This document shows, piece after piece, positions 1-8,902 of a stretch of 64,000 bases of DNA (its first letter is position 1; each line of letters begins with the position of its first letter). The notes under the pieces are model-generated. The model ran no database searches, was not told the DNA's origin, and saw only the letters and a program-made list of their open reading frames with translations. The stretch is from assembly GCF_024159085.1 (NCBI RefSeq), contig NZ_JAMZDE010000008.1, positions 615,611 through 679,610 of the forward strand. The letters are read 5' to 3'. The position numbers were made by a program, and so were the translations under genes. Origin of the DNA: Idiomarina rhizosphaerae (lineage in GTDB: Bacteria; Pseudomonadota; Gammaproteobacteria; Enterobacterales; Alteromonadaceae).

Positions 1-406
1 TTTCATAGGTTTGAGCAAAGTTTTCCAAAATAACCAGAGCTTTTGCCTGAGAATCTACCAGCTGATGCTTTAACTCGCGCGGAGTATAAAGTGGGTTGAC
101 GTTCACCACAGTCATGCCTGCTCGCAAAATGCCGAATAACGCCACAGGATATTGCAGCAAATTTGGCATCATAACCGCAACAGCGTCGCCTTTTTTAAGG
201 CCAGTACTGTGCAAGTAAGCGGCAAAGTCGCGAGTTTTCAGACCCAGTTCTTTGAAACTCATTTCTGAGTCCATGTTTACGAAAGCCGTTTTCTCGCCGT
301 ACTTTTCAATGGACTGCTCAAGTATATCAACCAACGACGCAAAGTGATCCGGGTCAATTGTTTCCGGTACTCCCGCTGGGTAGTTTTCCAACCAAATTTT
401 ATCCAT
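1..406 (-). CDS. fadD: Long-chain-fatty-acid--CoA ligase, N-terminal part
   Basis: Partial gene: it runs off the left edge and only about the first 135 residues are present. It starts [15 protein letters not shown] at the ATG ending at 406, with a GGAG ribosome site about 8 bases upstream. The visible part is the start of an AMP-binding (ANL superfamily) domain, including a KTAFVNMD stretch and the [15 protein letters not shown] segment typical of FadD. The enzyme activates fatty acids to acyl-CoA at the inner membrane for beta-oxidation. The neighbourhood slp-tsaB-yoaA is the same as around E. coli fadD, which supports the call. The AMP-binding signature and catalytic motifs lie outside the window. 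Confidence 0.9.
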   Translation of the reverse strand, partial: MDKIWLENYPAGVPETIDPDHFASLVDILEQSIEKYGEKTAFVNMDSEMSFKELGLKTRDFAAYLHSTGLKKGDAVAVMMPNLLQYPVALFGILRAGMTVVNVNPLYTPRELKHQLVDSQAKALVILENFAQTYE

Positions 407-494
407 AAAAGGCTCCGCCTCTCACTATTTATAGTTATTTTCAGTGGCGCAATCATCGCATATCCGACCAGTTAATCCTAGTCGTTACCAGCCG

Positions 495-1364
495 CTAAAC
501 GTACGATTTAAGCAGTTCAGCTATTTTCTCAGGTTGTTCCATATGTACGTGATGTCCACCTTCCAATGTCTTACAACTTAAGCCAGAAACTTTATCCTGC
601 CATCGCTTAAATGCGCTATCTAACTGATCATAACCGCGGCTTCCACGCACGACGGTCACTGGCATGGTCAACTTTTCAAACAAGTCATCCACTGCCGAAC
701 TCGGTAACCTGTAGGCCGATGTTGTTTTTACCCTGGCATCGGCTCGCCACTGCCAGCGGCCATCTTCACCATGCTCGCAGCCACGCTCAACAATTAACCG
801 GACTAAATTAGCTGAAAAGTCAGCCTGAGCGGCTCTGGCCTCTACCGCCGAGTCAAAGTTTGCGTAGCTTCGCCAGCGCGGTGTCTGTAGTTTTTTGCGA
901 CTTAAAAAGCCCTGTTTCAGTTGCTCCTGCGCATTCGTTCCGTCAGACACCAATAACCCAAAGGCTTCAACTAATAGCAGTTGTTGAATACGCTCCGGAC
1001 ATAATGCCGCAACCACATTGCTAACAAACCCGCCCATAGAATGACCAAGCAAGGTTAGATTCTGCCAGCCCTGCTGCTGAATCAGCTGCCATAAGTCATA
1101 AGCATAGTCGATAAAATGATAATAGTTTCCCACCGGACGGTGATCACTGTGTCCATGACCGGGCCAGTCAAGAGCTAAAAGGCCACCTTTGTCAGGTGAC
1201 CAGTACTGAGCTACAGGTAAAAAGCTGTGACTGTTGTCTAACCAACCATGGGTTGCAACAACTCTTATGTCGTTAGGATCGCCCCAACACAGCCCGCGAA
1301 CTGTACCCCAGTCGAGCTGGTAACTGACTGGGGTAGCCTGCTCTAAAGCTTCTCGATAATCCAT
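495..1364 (-). CDS. Alpha/beta hydrolase
   Basis: The 289-residue protein has an alpha/beta hydrolase fold. The HGWLDNSHSF segment near residue 40 supplies the oxyanion region, the nucleophile elbow is GHSMGG near residue 108, and GGHHVHME near residue 270 carries the catalytic His. It lacks a signal peptide and is probably a cytoplasmic esterase or thioesterase-like enzyme; the substrate is unknown. It lies between the slp-like lipoprotein and fadD, all on the same strand, so a role in lipid or acyl-CoA metabolism is plausible but only inferred from context. Proteins of this type are often annotated as MEST-like hydrolases. Confidence 0.8.
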   Translation of the reverse strand: MDYREALEQATPVSYQLDWGTVRGLCWGDPNDIRVVATHGWLDNSHSFLPVAQYWSPDKGGLLALDWPGHGHSDHRPVGNYYHFIDYAYDLWQLIQQQGWQNLTLLGHSMGGFVSNVVAALCPERIQQLLLVEAFGLLVSDGTNAQEQLKQGFLSRKKLQTPRWRSYANFDSAVEARAAQADFSANLVRLIVERGCEHGEDGRWQWRADARVKTTSAYRLPSSAVDDLFEKLTMPVTVVRGSRGYDQLDSAFKRWQDKVSGLSCKTLEGGHHVHMEQPEKIAELLKSYV

Positions 1365-1375
1365 TAAAGGACGAA

Positions 1376-1954
1376 TTAGTTGCGGTTTTTAGCCGGAGTA
1401 CCCGAGTTGTCCTGCACACGAACACGTACCGGAACCGGATAACGGTAAGGATAATAAGGTGAATAGAAGTTATGACGGAACCACAGTGGCGAATAATCGA
1501 TTTCTACGTGGCTTTTCTGCTTCTCAATCTTCCACAGGTGATACCCTGTTGCTTCAATAACCGGGTAGGTATAAACGTATTCGTCAATTTTACCCTGCTG
1601 GGTTTGACCAATAGTACCGACAAAACTAATTGCCCGGCCTTGCTGGTAGACATCGGGGTCAACAAAGTCATTAATTACAGCTAAGAAACGTCCGTCGCTG
1701 TTATCGCTAACTTCAGGTCGCCCCCAGCGTTTCAGTGGAAAGCTGACAACTTCAAGCACGGTATGATCTTCGGCGTTGCGAACATCGGCAATAACACCGC
1801 CCCAACGGGCTGGCTCACCTTCTACCTCGTCCCCCTGGTGCTTGGCAACTTTGTAACTCACCAATGCTTCTTCATTGTCAGTGGCAAGCTCATCGGGAAC
1901 TGAAGAGCACCCCACCAGTACCAATGTCGTTAATACTGCAAATATCGTTTTCAT
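1376..1954 (-). CDS. slp: Slp family outer membrane lipoprotein
   Basis: A lipoprotein of about 192 residues. I start it at the ATG ending at 1954, which has a GAGG ribosome site 8 bases upstream; an in-frame GTG four codons earlier is less likely. The N-terminus MKTIFAVLTTLVLVGCSS is a signal peptide with an LVGC lipobox, so the mature protein begins at a lipidated Cys. The body (AVINDFVDPDVYQQGRAISF and the later EYVYTYPVIE) matches the Slp/YeaY family, whose precise function is not established; E. coli Slp is induced on carbon starvation and entry to stationary phase. It lies between tsaB and fadD as in E. coli (yeaY). Confidence 0.88.
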   Translation of the reverse strand: MKTIFAVLTTLVLVGCSSVPDELATDNEEALVSYKVAKHQGDEVEGEPARWGGVIADVRNAEDHTVLEVVSFPLKRWGRPEVSDNSDGRFLAVINDFVDPDVYQQGRAISFVGTIGQTQQGKIDEYVYTYPVIEATGYHLWKIEKQKSHVEIDYSPLWFRHNFYSPYYPYRYPVPVRVRVQDNSGTPAKNRN

Positions 1955-1966
1955 AACAGACCTCAC

Positions 1967-2281
1967 TCAGGCGTAAACATCAACACCAAACATTGACGTA
2001 ATTTGCTCTCTTTTCTCACTTAACGCTATGTTTTGATAAGCATTAAGTGCTTTTTGAGAACGTTGTGGTGGCTCATCGTAAAACGTATTAAGTGATTCCC
2101 ACCGTTCTGCGCGCCGCTGACTTTGCCGAACATCAGGCACCACCTGCCGCAAGTCAGCAACTTTCGTCGGGTTTTGCTCCTGACGTTGCTGATCTTCTGG
2201 CGCAGACCTTTGAGGCCCCTGCTGTTGACTGTTTAGCGGTTGAACCGCTTGCGGATTAATTCGCACGTTTACAAAGCTCAT
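1967..2281 (-). CDS. Small hydrophilic protein ending in D-V-Y-A
   Basis: This 104-residue protein has no family I recognise. It is very hydrophilic and Gln/Arg rich in the first half (LNSQQQGPQRSAPEDQQRQE), with no signal peptide or membrane segment, and the C-terminal half looks helical (RSQKALNAYQNIALSEKREQ). It ends in GVDVYA. The start codon has no strong ribosome site. It lies between tsaB and slp on the same strand, 12 bases before the slp start, so it is probably co-transcribed. Another small protein on the far side of yoaA-tsaB (4995-5270) ends in HIDTYA. The intact frame and operon position make it likely to be a real gene; the function is unknown. Confidence 0.65.
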   Translation of the reverse strand: MSFVNVRINPQAVQPLNSQQQGPQRSAPEDQQRQEQNPTKVADLRQVVPDVRQSQRRAERWESLNTFYDEPPQRSQKALNAYQNIALSEKREQITSMFGVDVYA

Positions 2282-2331
2282 CTGTTAGTAAGACTGATTT
2301 TATTATGGCGAGTTCAGTGCCATTCTACAAG

Positions 2332-3015
2332 CTATCGACCCGGCAATTTTTTCCAGGTCACTTCATTACGAACATACAAAGGTTCTAAGTTCTCTGCATC
2401 GACCGCAGCAACACAACCTTTAGTTGCTATTGTCAGCATGTCTTCCGCCAGCGGTAACCGGCAATCCATGCTGTGCTTTAATTCCTGCTTAGGGTCCAGG
2501 GTACCTGCGTAGTTGTCCCAACCAGTTCCCGCGGTATGGAACCCCTGAACATTATGCCCTGCAAATAAACTTGCGGAGGGTTCAGCAACGGCAGGCTCCG
2601 TTATTTGTTCGGCAAGACCATTATTATTACGGTACAAGGCATAATAAATTTCACCCATGCGCGCATCAATACAGGCAACAACCGCTTCTGCATTGTGTTT
2701 ACGAATGGCTTGCTGCGCTAACGCCTGCAGGCTACTGACCGGAAACACTGGTAACTCAGCACTAAAAGCCAGGCCCTGCGCCATGGATACACCAATTCGT
2801 ACGCCGGTAAAACTGCCGGGGCCAACGCCAACCACCAGCCCGTCCAGCTGATTTAATTCGGTCTTAGCCTGCTGCAGCATTTGCTCAACAAAAGGCAGTA
2901 AGCGCTGCGAGTGCTCCCGCGGGCTTTCTATTGCTTCGCTAAAGAAGCTGTCCTGCCAGCGAATAGCCACTGAGCAATTTTCAGTCGACGTATCAATTGC
3001 TAATAAGTTCGTCAT
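2332..3015 (-). CDS. tsaB: tRNA threonylcarbamoyladenosine biosynthesis protein TsaB
   Basis: About 227 residues from MTNLLAIDTSTENCSVAI, close to the usual 231. TsaB is the inactive ASKHA-fold partner of TsaD and with TsaE makes the t6A37 modification of ANN-decoding tRNAs. The N-terminal LLAIDTST and the GVGPGSFTGVRIG motif near residue 70 are diagnostic. The reading frame is open to 3039, but the M at 3015 matches family starts. The start overlaps the yoaA 3' end by 23 bases, indicating translational coupling. The yoaA-tsaB-slp-fadD order matches E. coli. Confidence 0.95.
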   Translation of the reverse strand: MTNLLAIDTSTENCSVAIRWQDSFFSEAIESPREHSQRLLPFVEQMLQQAKTELNQLDGLVVGVGPGSFTGVRIGVSMAQGLAFSAELPVFPVSSLQALAQQAIRKHNAEAVVACIDARMGEIYYALYRNNNGLAEQITEPAVAEPSASLFAGHNVQGFHTAGTGWDNYAGTLDPKQELKHSMDCRLPLAEDMLTIATKGCVAAVDAENLEPLYVRNEVTWKKLPGR

Positions 3016-4945
3016 TATTGGTTTCATCTTTCTCTGCAACTTGCGCTAAAAAACTCAGCGCCTCATTTAAATCCCGGGTTCGTGACATAGCCGGCAAGCT
3101 GGATAAAAACTGCTTACCGTATTGGCGCGTTACTAAGCGACTGTCGCAAACAATTAACACACCGGAGTCGTCTTTATCGCGAATTAGTCGTCCTGCGCCC
3201 TGTTTCAGCGCAATTATTGCCTGCGGTAATTGTATCGTGCTGAAGGCATCGACACCACGCAAACGGGCATCTTCAACACGTGCATTCAGCAAAGGATCAT
3301 CCGGCGAGGCAAACGGCAGTTTGTCGATAATAACGCAGCGCAAGGCTTCACCCCGCACATCGACCCCTTCCCAGAATGAGGAGGTGCCCAACAGCACGGC
3401 ATTACCTTTTTTGGTGAAGGTTTCCAGTAACTCTGTTTTGCCGGACTCGCCCTGCACCAGAATGTCGCGATCCAGCCGGTCGCGTAATATTGCCGCCATT
3501 TGCTGCAGCATACGGTGGCTGGTAAAAAGCAAAAAAGTCCCGCCGCGGTTCACCTTAACGCACTGCTCGGCAATTTCGGTCAGCATCTGGTGCCGGTTCG
3601 GATCGTTCGCCTCGGGCAAATAACGCGGTAAACACAGCTTGGCTTGCTTAGCAAAATCAAACGGACTTTCTAGCAACAGGGTATCGGCGTCATCTATGCC
3701 TAAACGCTTGGTAAAGTAGTCAAACTTACCGTTAACCGCCAAAGTGGCCGAGGTAAATACCCAGCTCATTTTGTTGCGCTTAATATAGCCACCGAAAGTC
3801 TTGGCAACGCTTAGCGGCGTTTGATGCAAACTGACATGTCGGGGCGTGGTTTCAAACCAAAAGCTGTAGCCGGTGCGGTCTACGTCCATTAACTGACGCC
3901 AAATAGTGAGATGCTGTTCAGCGCGTTCATGTAAATTATCAAAATCTTTATTACGGCCTATAGCGGTTTTCATAACGTCGGTCAGCAGAGTTAAACGCTC
4001 CTGTACCCGTTCAGCAACCTCTGCAACGTCCGGCTTTTTGCGCCAGTCTCTCCAGTTGCCCCGCATAGGGTCTCGCGGAAACAACAATCGCCAGTCTTTC
4101 AAAGCTTGCAATAACGTACGAGCCATAGCGCTTGCCTGCGACAAGTCCTTCAGCTCGGTCATACATAAACGCTGCAGTTCTTCGCACATTTCTGTCAGTT
4201 GCCGACTGGAAACCGTTTCGCCAAAGTACTGGCTGGCAATGTCCGGAATTTGATGAGCTTCGTCAAAAACCACGGTGTCGACACTCGGAATAAGCTCACC
4301 AAAACCGGTGTCTTTTAGCGCCATATCGGCAAAGAAAAGATGATGGTTCACCACCACAATATCGGCTTCCATGGCTTCTTTGCGGGCTTTGACTAAGTGG
4401 CAGTCTTCGTACACCGGACAGTCCCGCCCCAGGCAGTTGTCCTGAGTGCTGGTTACCTGCGGTAATACTGAGGCGTCTTCCGCTAAGGCGTTCAGCTCGC
4501 CCACATCACCACTGCGTGTGGATGTCGCCCAGCGCTTTACCGTAATAAGCTGATTTTGAATGTCTTTACTGAACTGTCCGGCCTGTTGGGTTGCCTGCTC
4601 CATGCGGTGCAGACACAAATAATTTGAACGGCCTTTTAATAAAGCGACAACTTTTTCCGGCGCCAGCACTTTTCTTAACATGGGTAAGTCGCGGTGGAAC
4701 AGCTGTTCCTGCAGGTTTTTGGTACCAGTAGAGACAATAGCTTTGCCTTTGCCCAGTAGTACAGGAGCCAAATACGCAAACGTTTTGCCGGTGCCGGTTT
4801 CGGCCTCAACGACCAACTCACCTTTTTTCTTAACGGTAGCGGCTATGGCTTCTGCCATTTGCTGCTGAGCGGCTCGTGGCTGGAAGTTTGTAATTGCTTG
4901 TGCGAGCTCGCCTGTTGGCTTAAATACTGATAAAACCGTCGCCAT
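2993..4945 (-). CDS. yoaA: ATP-dependent DNA helicase YoaA (DinG/XPD-like, Fe-S)
   Basis: A 650-residue superfamily 2 helicase. Walker A is EAETGTGKTFAYLAP near residue 50, the DEAH box is VVFDEAHQIPD near residue 230, and the late motif GRLIRDKDDSG lies near residue 600. Four cysteines (LCLHR, then DNCLGRDCPVYEDC) form the Fe-S cluster site of the XPD/DinG group. YoaA works with the polymerase III chi subunit in E. coli and helps tolerate replication-blocking damage. I start it at MATVLSVFKP (ATG ending at 4945, TTAAGG ribosome site) rather than nine codons earlier. The tsaB neighbour distinguishes it from DinG. Confidence 0.93.
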   Translation of the reverse strand: MATVLSVFKPTGELAQAITNFQPRAAQQQMAEAIAATVKKKGELVVEAETGTGKTFAYLAPVLLGKGKAIVSTGTKNLQEQLFHRDLPMLRKVLAPEKVVALLKGRSNYLCLHRMEQATQQAGQFSKDIQNQLITVKRWATSTRSGDVGELNALAEDASVLPQVTSTQDNCLGRDCPVYEDCHLVKARKEAMEADIVVVNHHLFFADMALKDTGFGELIPSVDTVVFDEAHQIPDIASQYFGETVSSRQLTEMCEELQRLCMTELKDLSQASAMARTLLQALKDWRLLFPRDPMRGNWRDWRKKPDVAEVAERVQERLTLLTDVMKTAIGRNKDFDNLHERAEQHLTIWRQLMDVDRTGYSFWFETTPRHVSLHQTPLSVAKTFGGYIKRNKMSWVFTSATLAVNGKFDYFTKRLGIDDADTLLLESPFDFAKQAKLCLPRYLPEANDPNRHQMLTEIAEQCVKVNRGGTFLLFTSHRMLQQMAAILRDRLDRDILVQGESGKTELLETFTKKGNAVLLGTSSFWEGVDVRGEALRCVIIDKLPFASPDDPLLNARVEDARLRGVDAFSTIQLPQAIIALKQGAGRLIRDKDDSGVLIVCDSRLVTRQYGKQFLSSLPAMSRTRDLNEALSFLAQVAEKDETNNDELISN

Positions 4946-4994
4946 AACCTTAACCGCCGAAGAAATAGGCACGTATTATGACATAGATGTTTGC

Positions 4995-5270
4995 TCAGGC
5001 GTAGGTGTCTATATGCCCTGAAGAAGGAGTTTCATCGTCGTCAGCAGCCTCTTCAGGTTCGGTTTGTGGAGACGCTTGCTGTTGTGGTTGATGATGCTGA
5101 CTGTCTTCGCGCTGTTTATCTTCATTGATGGTCGAGCTTTCTTCTTCAGTGGTTGCACGAAGCTCGTGTATTTTTTCAACCTGGTTTATTTTCATCTGCT
5201 CACGGGCGAAGTCCACAGGCACGCGAGTGTCTTTGGGGATCAACGGAACCATTGCATCAAAGTTAGCCAT
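4995..5270 (-). CDS. Small acidic hydrophilic protein ending in D-T-Y-A
   Basis: A 91-residue protein that I cannot assign to a family. The first 40 residues (MANFDAMVPLIPKDTRVPVD, then a Lys/Glu-rich stretch) look ordered; the second half is low-complexity Gln, Glu and Asp and probably disordered. It ends GHIDTYA, like the GVDVYA end of the protein at 1967-2281. It has no signal peptide or membrane segment. It lies 49 bases upstream of yoaA on the same strand and is probably the first gene of that operon. It is likely to be a real gene because the frame is intact and starts close to the intergenic region; the function is unknown. Confidence 0.6.
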   Translation of the reverse strand: MANFDAMVPLIPKDTRVPVDFAREQMKINQVEKIHELRATTEEESSTINEDKQREDSQHHQPQQQASPQTEPEEAADDDETPSSGHIDTYA

Positions 5271-5374
5271 TGTTGTTGTCTTTCGCCTCGCAGAGAATGA
5301 ATTCTGTTATTTGACTATACAACCACTGGTTAAATAATAAGCTTATATCGACTAAATAACCAATAAGTTTACTC

Positions 5375-5402
5375 TTGCATTACATTTCTCAGCTGTTATA
5401 GT
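5375..5402 (+). promoter_or_regulatory. Candidate promoter of the histidine operon
   Basis: TTGCAT at 5375-5380 and TATAGT at 5397-5402 are 16 bases apart, a reasonable sigma70 pair. This would give a 5' leader of about 40 bases before hisL. A second option is TGCTATACA at 5403-5410, an extended -10. No repressor site is evident, consistent with control by attenuation. Confidence 0.4.
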
Positions 5403-5449
5403 GCTATACAACTTTGCGAAGTAAAACTATTTTTATTGGAGTGTTAATT

Positions 5450-5500
5450 ATGCGTTTTGTTCACAGCCACCATCATCATCATTGGAACTGTATGGCTTAG
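5450..5500 (+). CDS. hisL: his operon leader peptide
   Basis: A 16-codon frame reads MRFVHSHHHHHWNCMA, with six His codons within seven (HSHHHHH). The ribosome site TTGGAG is 8 bases before the ATG. It precedes an attenuator (5519-5590) and hisG. Known biology: when charged tRNA-His is scarce the ribosome stalls at these codons, an antiterminator forms and the operon is transcribed. E. coli HisL has seven consecutive His. Confidence 0.93.
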   Translation: MRFVHSHHHHHWNCMA

Positions 5501-5518
5501 CCGTGAACTTAATGTTTG

Positions 5519-5590
5519 GGCTAGCCGTATAAACGCTAGCCTTTCGATTGACTATACAACCCCCGAAAGGCATATACCTTCGGGGGTTTT
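5519..5590 (+). promoter_or_regulatory. his attenuator with competing hairpins
   Basis: The terminator stem pairs CCCCCGAAAGG (ending at 5570) with CCTTCGGGGG (5578-5587), with one bulged A, followed by a T run. An antiterminator is visible: GCCTTTCG at 5539-5546 is perfectly complementary to CGAAAGGC at 5564-5571, which removes the left arm of the terminator. Upstream, GGCTAGC (5519-5525) pairs with GCTAGCC (5535-5541), and GGCTA can instead pair with TAGCC at 5498-5502, which includes the hisL stop codon. These are the alternating pairings expected of a translation-controlled attenuator. Confidence 0.88.
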
Positions 5591-5607
5591 TCATTTTAGG
5601 AGCTGTT

Positions 5608-6501
5608 ATGACTGACCGTTTAACCATTGCGATACAGAAATCAGGACGACTGAGTAAAGAATCTATGGCATTGCTGAATGCCTGCGGTGTGAAATTTAGT
5701 GTCAACGAAGCACGCCTCATTGCGCACAGCACCAGTCACCCTATCGATTTACTGCGCGTACGTGATGACGACATTCCGGGTCTGGTTATGGACGGCGTGG
5801 TTGATTTAGGTCTGGTTGGCGAAAACGTGCTGGAAGAAGCCCGGTTAGAGCGCATTGCAACAGATTCTGTCGCGGCCTATCAGCCATTACGCGGGCTTGA
5901 GTTTGGTCAGTGCCGCTTGTCGCTGGCGGTGCCAAGAGAAAGCCAATACCAGTCACTGCAAGACTTAGACGGCTTAAGAGTTGCCACCACCTACCCGCAG
6001 TTGCTTAAGCGTTACCTGAAAGACAACGGCGTGAATGCGCGTACGGTTATGCTGACCGGTTCTGTGGAAGTTGCTCCCCGTGCGGGCCTTGCCGAAGCCA
6101 TATGTGACTTAGTTTCCACCGGAGCTACGCTGGAAGCAAACGGGTTGGTCGAAAAAGACGTGATATTCCGTTCCCAGGCGCAGTTAATACAACGTGCTGA
6201 CAGCCTGTCGGAAGAAAAGCAGGCCATGATAGATCAGTTGCTGCCCCGTATAGACGGCGTGCAAATGGCGCGGGAAAGCAAATACATTATGCTGCATGCT
6301 CCAAAAAACAAATTAGAGCAAGTAGTCGAGTTGTTGCCCGGCGCGGAAACACCGACCATTCTGCCGCTAAGCCACACCGACGAGCAAGTTGCCGTGCACA
6401 TGGTCAGCACCGAGAAGCTATTCTGGGAAACCATGGAAGACCTTAAATCTATGGGCTGCAGTTCGATACTTGTATTGCCTATTGAAAAAATGATGGGGTG
6501 A
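5608..6501 (+). CDS. hisG: ATP phosphoribosyltransferase
   Basis: HisG joins ATP and PRPP, the first and feedback-inhibited step of histidine synthesis. It is the 297-residue long form, with its own C-terminal regulatory domain. I start it at [15 protein letters not shown] (ATG at 5608, AGGAG upstream). A longer frame opens at a TTG at 5548 but would begin inside the attenuator, so it is rejected. The PRPP-binding region is [14 protein letters not shown] near residue 170. The stop codon is two bases before the hisD start. Confidence 0.97.
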   Translation: MTDRLTIAIQKSGRLSKESMALLNACGVKFSVNEARLIAHSTSHPIDLLRVRDDDIPGLVMDGVVDLGLVGENVLEEARLERIATDSVAAYQPLRGLEFGQCRLSLAVPRESQYQSLQDLDGLRVATTYPQLLKRYLKDNGVNARTVMLTGSVEVAPRAGLAEAICDLVSTGATLEANGLVEKDVIFRSQAQLIQRADSLSEEKQAMIDQLLPRIDGVQMARESKYIMLHAPKNKLEQVVELLPGAETPTILPLSHTDEQVAVHMVSTEKLFWETMEDLKSMGCSSILVLPIEKMMG

Positions 6502-6503
6502 TC

Positions 6504-7832
6504 ATGAGTGAATTACGGATACCCATTGAACAATGGCAAAGCCTGACGGCGGCGGAGCGAACTCAACGCTTAGCACGCCCCGGACAGGCTCAGGCTGAGT
6601 CTCTGCGTGAAAAAGTCGCGGTAATTCTAAGCGACGTGCGTGATAACGGTGAACGTGCGGTACTGAACTATACCCGCCAGTTCGATAACCCGGATGCGAC
6701 CTCACTGCGAATGAGCAATGAACAGGTGGAAGCAGCCGTAGCTAGTTTAGATGACAAAGTAAAACGCGCCATAGACACCGCTTACCAGACGATTTACCGC
6801 TTTCACGAAGCACAGCGGCCGCAAGATTTAAGCATTGAAACAGCGCCAGGTGTACAGTGTGAACTTCGCTATGCACCTTTAGATGCAGTCGGTCTGTACA
6901 TTCCCGGCGGCAGCGCGACCTTGCCTTCTACCGCGTTAATGCTGGGCGTTCCGGCACAAATTGCCGGGTGCCAGCGTGTGGTTATGGTCAGCCCGCCTAA
7001 TAAACAAGGCGAATTACCAGCCGCCCTGCTCTATGCGGCTAAGCGTTGCGGCGTAACCGATATTCTGCTGTGTGGCGGCGCTCAGGCAATTGGCGCGCTG
7101 GCCTACGGCATAGAGTCATCGCCTGCTGTAGGTAAAGTCTTTGGCCCGGGTAACAGCTTCGTGACCGAAGCCAAGCAACAGGTTAGCCAGAATGACAGCG
7201 GCTGTGCCATGGATTTACCGGCAGGCCCCTCAGAGCTTCTGGTCATTGCTGATGACAGTGCAAACCCAGCCTATGTGGCGGCAGATCTACTCTCGCAGGC
7301 TGAGCACGGCCCGGACTCTCAGGTTATTTTGCTTACGCCGTCAATAACGGTCGCGAAAAACGTACGGCAGGAGCTGATTGCACAATGCGCTCAGCTAAGT
7401 CGCGCCGATATTGCGGAGCAGGCATTGCAGGCAAGTCGTCTTCTGGTGGTTGCCGATATGAATGAAGCCATAGCCATTAGCGAAACCTATGCGCCTGAGC
7501 ACCTTTCAATTCAAACGGACAACGCACGCGAGCTGCTGCCACAGTTAACCCGGGCAGGCTCTGTCTTTGTCGGTCACTACACGCCGGAATCCGGCGGTGA
7601 CTATGCCACCGGTACCAACCACGTGCTGCCAACTTATGGCTATGCCCGCAATTACAGCAGCCTTGGGCTGGTTGATTTTTACCGTCGTTATACGGTACAG
7701 GAAGCTAGCCAGGACGGACTACGCCAGTTAGCAGAAGCCATTACTACTTTGGCTGACGTTGAAGGTTTAGATGCGCACAAACGTGCCGTGACTATTCGTA
7801 CGGAAACTAAAAGTACGGAGAGCAAACTATGA
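6504..7832 (+). CDS. hisD: Histidinol dehydrogenase
   Basis: This 442-residue enzyme carries out the last two steps, oxidising histidinol to histidine with NAD and zinc. Visible signatures are YIPGGSATLPSTALM near residue 130, CGGAQAIGALAYG near residue 190, FGPGNSFVTEAK near residue 215, and the zinc and catalytic region AEHGPDSQ near residue 260 and APEHLS near residue 330. The start is MSELRIP at 6504, preceded by GGGGTG. It ends in an ATGA overlap with hisC, indicating coupled translation. Confidence 0.97.
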   Translation: MSELRIPIEQWQSLTAAERTQRLARPGQAQAESLREKVAVILSDVRDNGERAVLNYTRQFDNPDATSLRMSNEQVEAAVASLDDKVKRAIDTAYQTIYRFHEAQRPQDLSIETAPGVQCELRYAPLDAVGLYIPGGSATLPSTALMLGVPAQIAGCQRVVMVSPPNKQGELPAALLYAAKRCGVTDILLCGGAQAIGALAYGIESSPAVGKVFGPGNSFVTEAKQQVSQNDSGCAMDLPAGPSELLVIADDSANPAYVAADLLSQAEHGPDSQVILLTPSITVAKNVRQELIAQCAQLSRADIAEQALQASRLLVVADMNEAIAISETYAPEHLSIQTDNARELLPQLTRAGSVFVGHYTPESGGDYATGTNHVLPTYGYARNYSSLGLVDFYRRYTVQEASQDGLRQLAEAITTLADVEGLDAHKRAVTIRTETKSTESKL

Positions 7833-8902
7833 GCATTGTTGAGCAGTTACAGCGCCAGCATCTGAAACAGCTAACACCCTATGCCTCTGCACGGCGTAGT
7901 ATGAGCGGCGGCAATATCTGGCTGAACGCAAACGAGTCTCCGTACAGTAACTCGTACAACGTTGATGACAGTAAACTTAACCGTTACCCGGAGTTTCAGT
8001 CTAAGCCGCTGAATCAGGCATACGCTGAATACGCCGGAATTAAAGCCTCGCAGGTGTTAAGCAGCCGCGGTTCGGATGAAGGTATCGAGTTACTGATACG
8101 AGCTTTTTGTGAGCCGGGGCAGGACAAGGTACTGATTTGCCCACCCACATACGGTATGTACGCTATTTCGGCTAAGACCTTTGCCGTTGGTGTTACGGAG
8201 GTTCCCTTACTAAATAGCGGAAAGGTGAACAACTGGCAACTGGATACGGAGTCGGTCATAGAAGCTTCCGCTGAGTGCAAAGTCATTTTCCTGTGCTCGC
8301 CGTCAAACCCATTGGGAAATGCACTGAATACAAATGACATTGAACAGGTATTACAGCACTCGCCACGTTCTATTGTGGTAGTTGATGAAGCCTATATTGA
8401 GTTCAGCTCTGGTGACAGCGTTGTCAGTTGGCTGGAACGTTATCCGAATTTGGTGGTGTTACGTACCTTATCGAAAGCCTTTGCTCTGGCCGGCATTCGC
8501 TGCGGCTTTTTGCTGGCGAATGACGACATCATTGAGTTACTGCAGAAAGTTCTGGCGCCGTACCCTTTGCCAGACCCTACAGTGCAAATTGCGGTTCAGG
8601 CTTTGCAGACAAGTTCGCTTGAACGACTTCAGCAACAGGTAGCAACCTTATTAGCCGAGCGCGAACGGGTGCAAACAGCCTTAGAGCAAACACCACTGAC
8701 CCTGGTATCGCAAAGTGACACTAACTTTTTACTGTATCAGTGTGAAGATGCCGCTGGTTTAGTGAAGACACTTGCCGATAACGGCCTATTAATACGTAAT
8801 CAGTCGGCGCAGCGGGGACTGGAAAACGTTGTTCGTATAACTATTGGCAGCGCCGCCGAAAATGACGAACTGATTCAACAGTTGAAGGACTATTTTTCAT
8901 GA
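7829..8902 (+). CDS. hisC: Histidinol-phosphate aminotransferase
   Basis: A 357-residue class I/II PLP aminotransferase that converts imidazole acetol phosphate and glutamate to histidinol phosphate. The N-terminal LNANESPY motif, SPSNPLGN near residue 155, VVDEAYIEF near residue 185, and the PLP lysine in [15 protein letters not shown] near residue 215 are all present. It overlaps hisD and hisB by ATGA at both ends. Confidence 0.97.
   Translation: MSIVEQLQRQHLKQLTPYASARRSMSGGNIWLNANESPYSNSYNVDDSKLNRYPEFQSKPLNQAYAEYAGIKASQVLSSRGSDEGIELLIRAFCEPGQDKVLICPPTYGMYAISAKTFAVGVTEVPLLNSGKVNNWQLDTESVIEASAECKVIFLCSPSNPLGNALNTNDIEQVLQHSPRSIVVVDEAYIEFSSGDSVVSWLERYPNLVVLRTLSKAFALAGIRCGFLLANDDIIELLQKVLAPYPLPDPTVQIAVQALQTSSLERLQQQVATLLAERERVQTALEQTPLTLVSQSDTNFLLYQCEDAAGLVKTLADNGLLIRNQSAQRGLENVVRITIGSAAENDELIQQLKDYFS

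Noticed and set aside
2997..3623. 208-residue plus-strand frame opposite yoaA
   Set aside because: It lies entirely within the confident yoaA gene on the other strand and has Ser/Arg-rich shadow composition.
5304..5330. LexA box before the small gene upstream of yoaA
   Set aside because: CTGT is present but the matching ACAG at the right distance is not.
5450..5500. His-rich peptide as a metal-binding protein
   Set aside because: The codon position ahead of an attenuator and hisG explains the His run as a leader peptide.
5548..5607. Longer hisG frame opening at a TTG in the attenuator
   Set aside because: It would begin inside the terminator hairpin, adds 20 residues absent from the family, and [10 protein letters not shown] at 5608 has its own AGGAG site.
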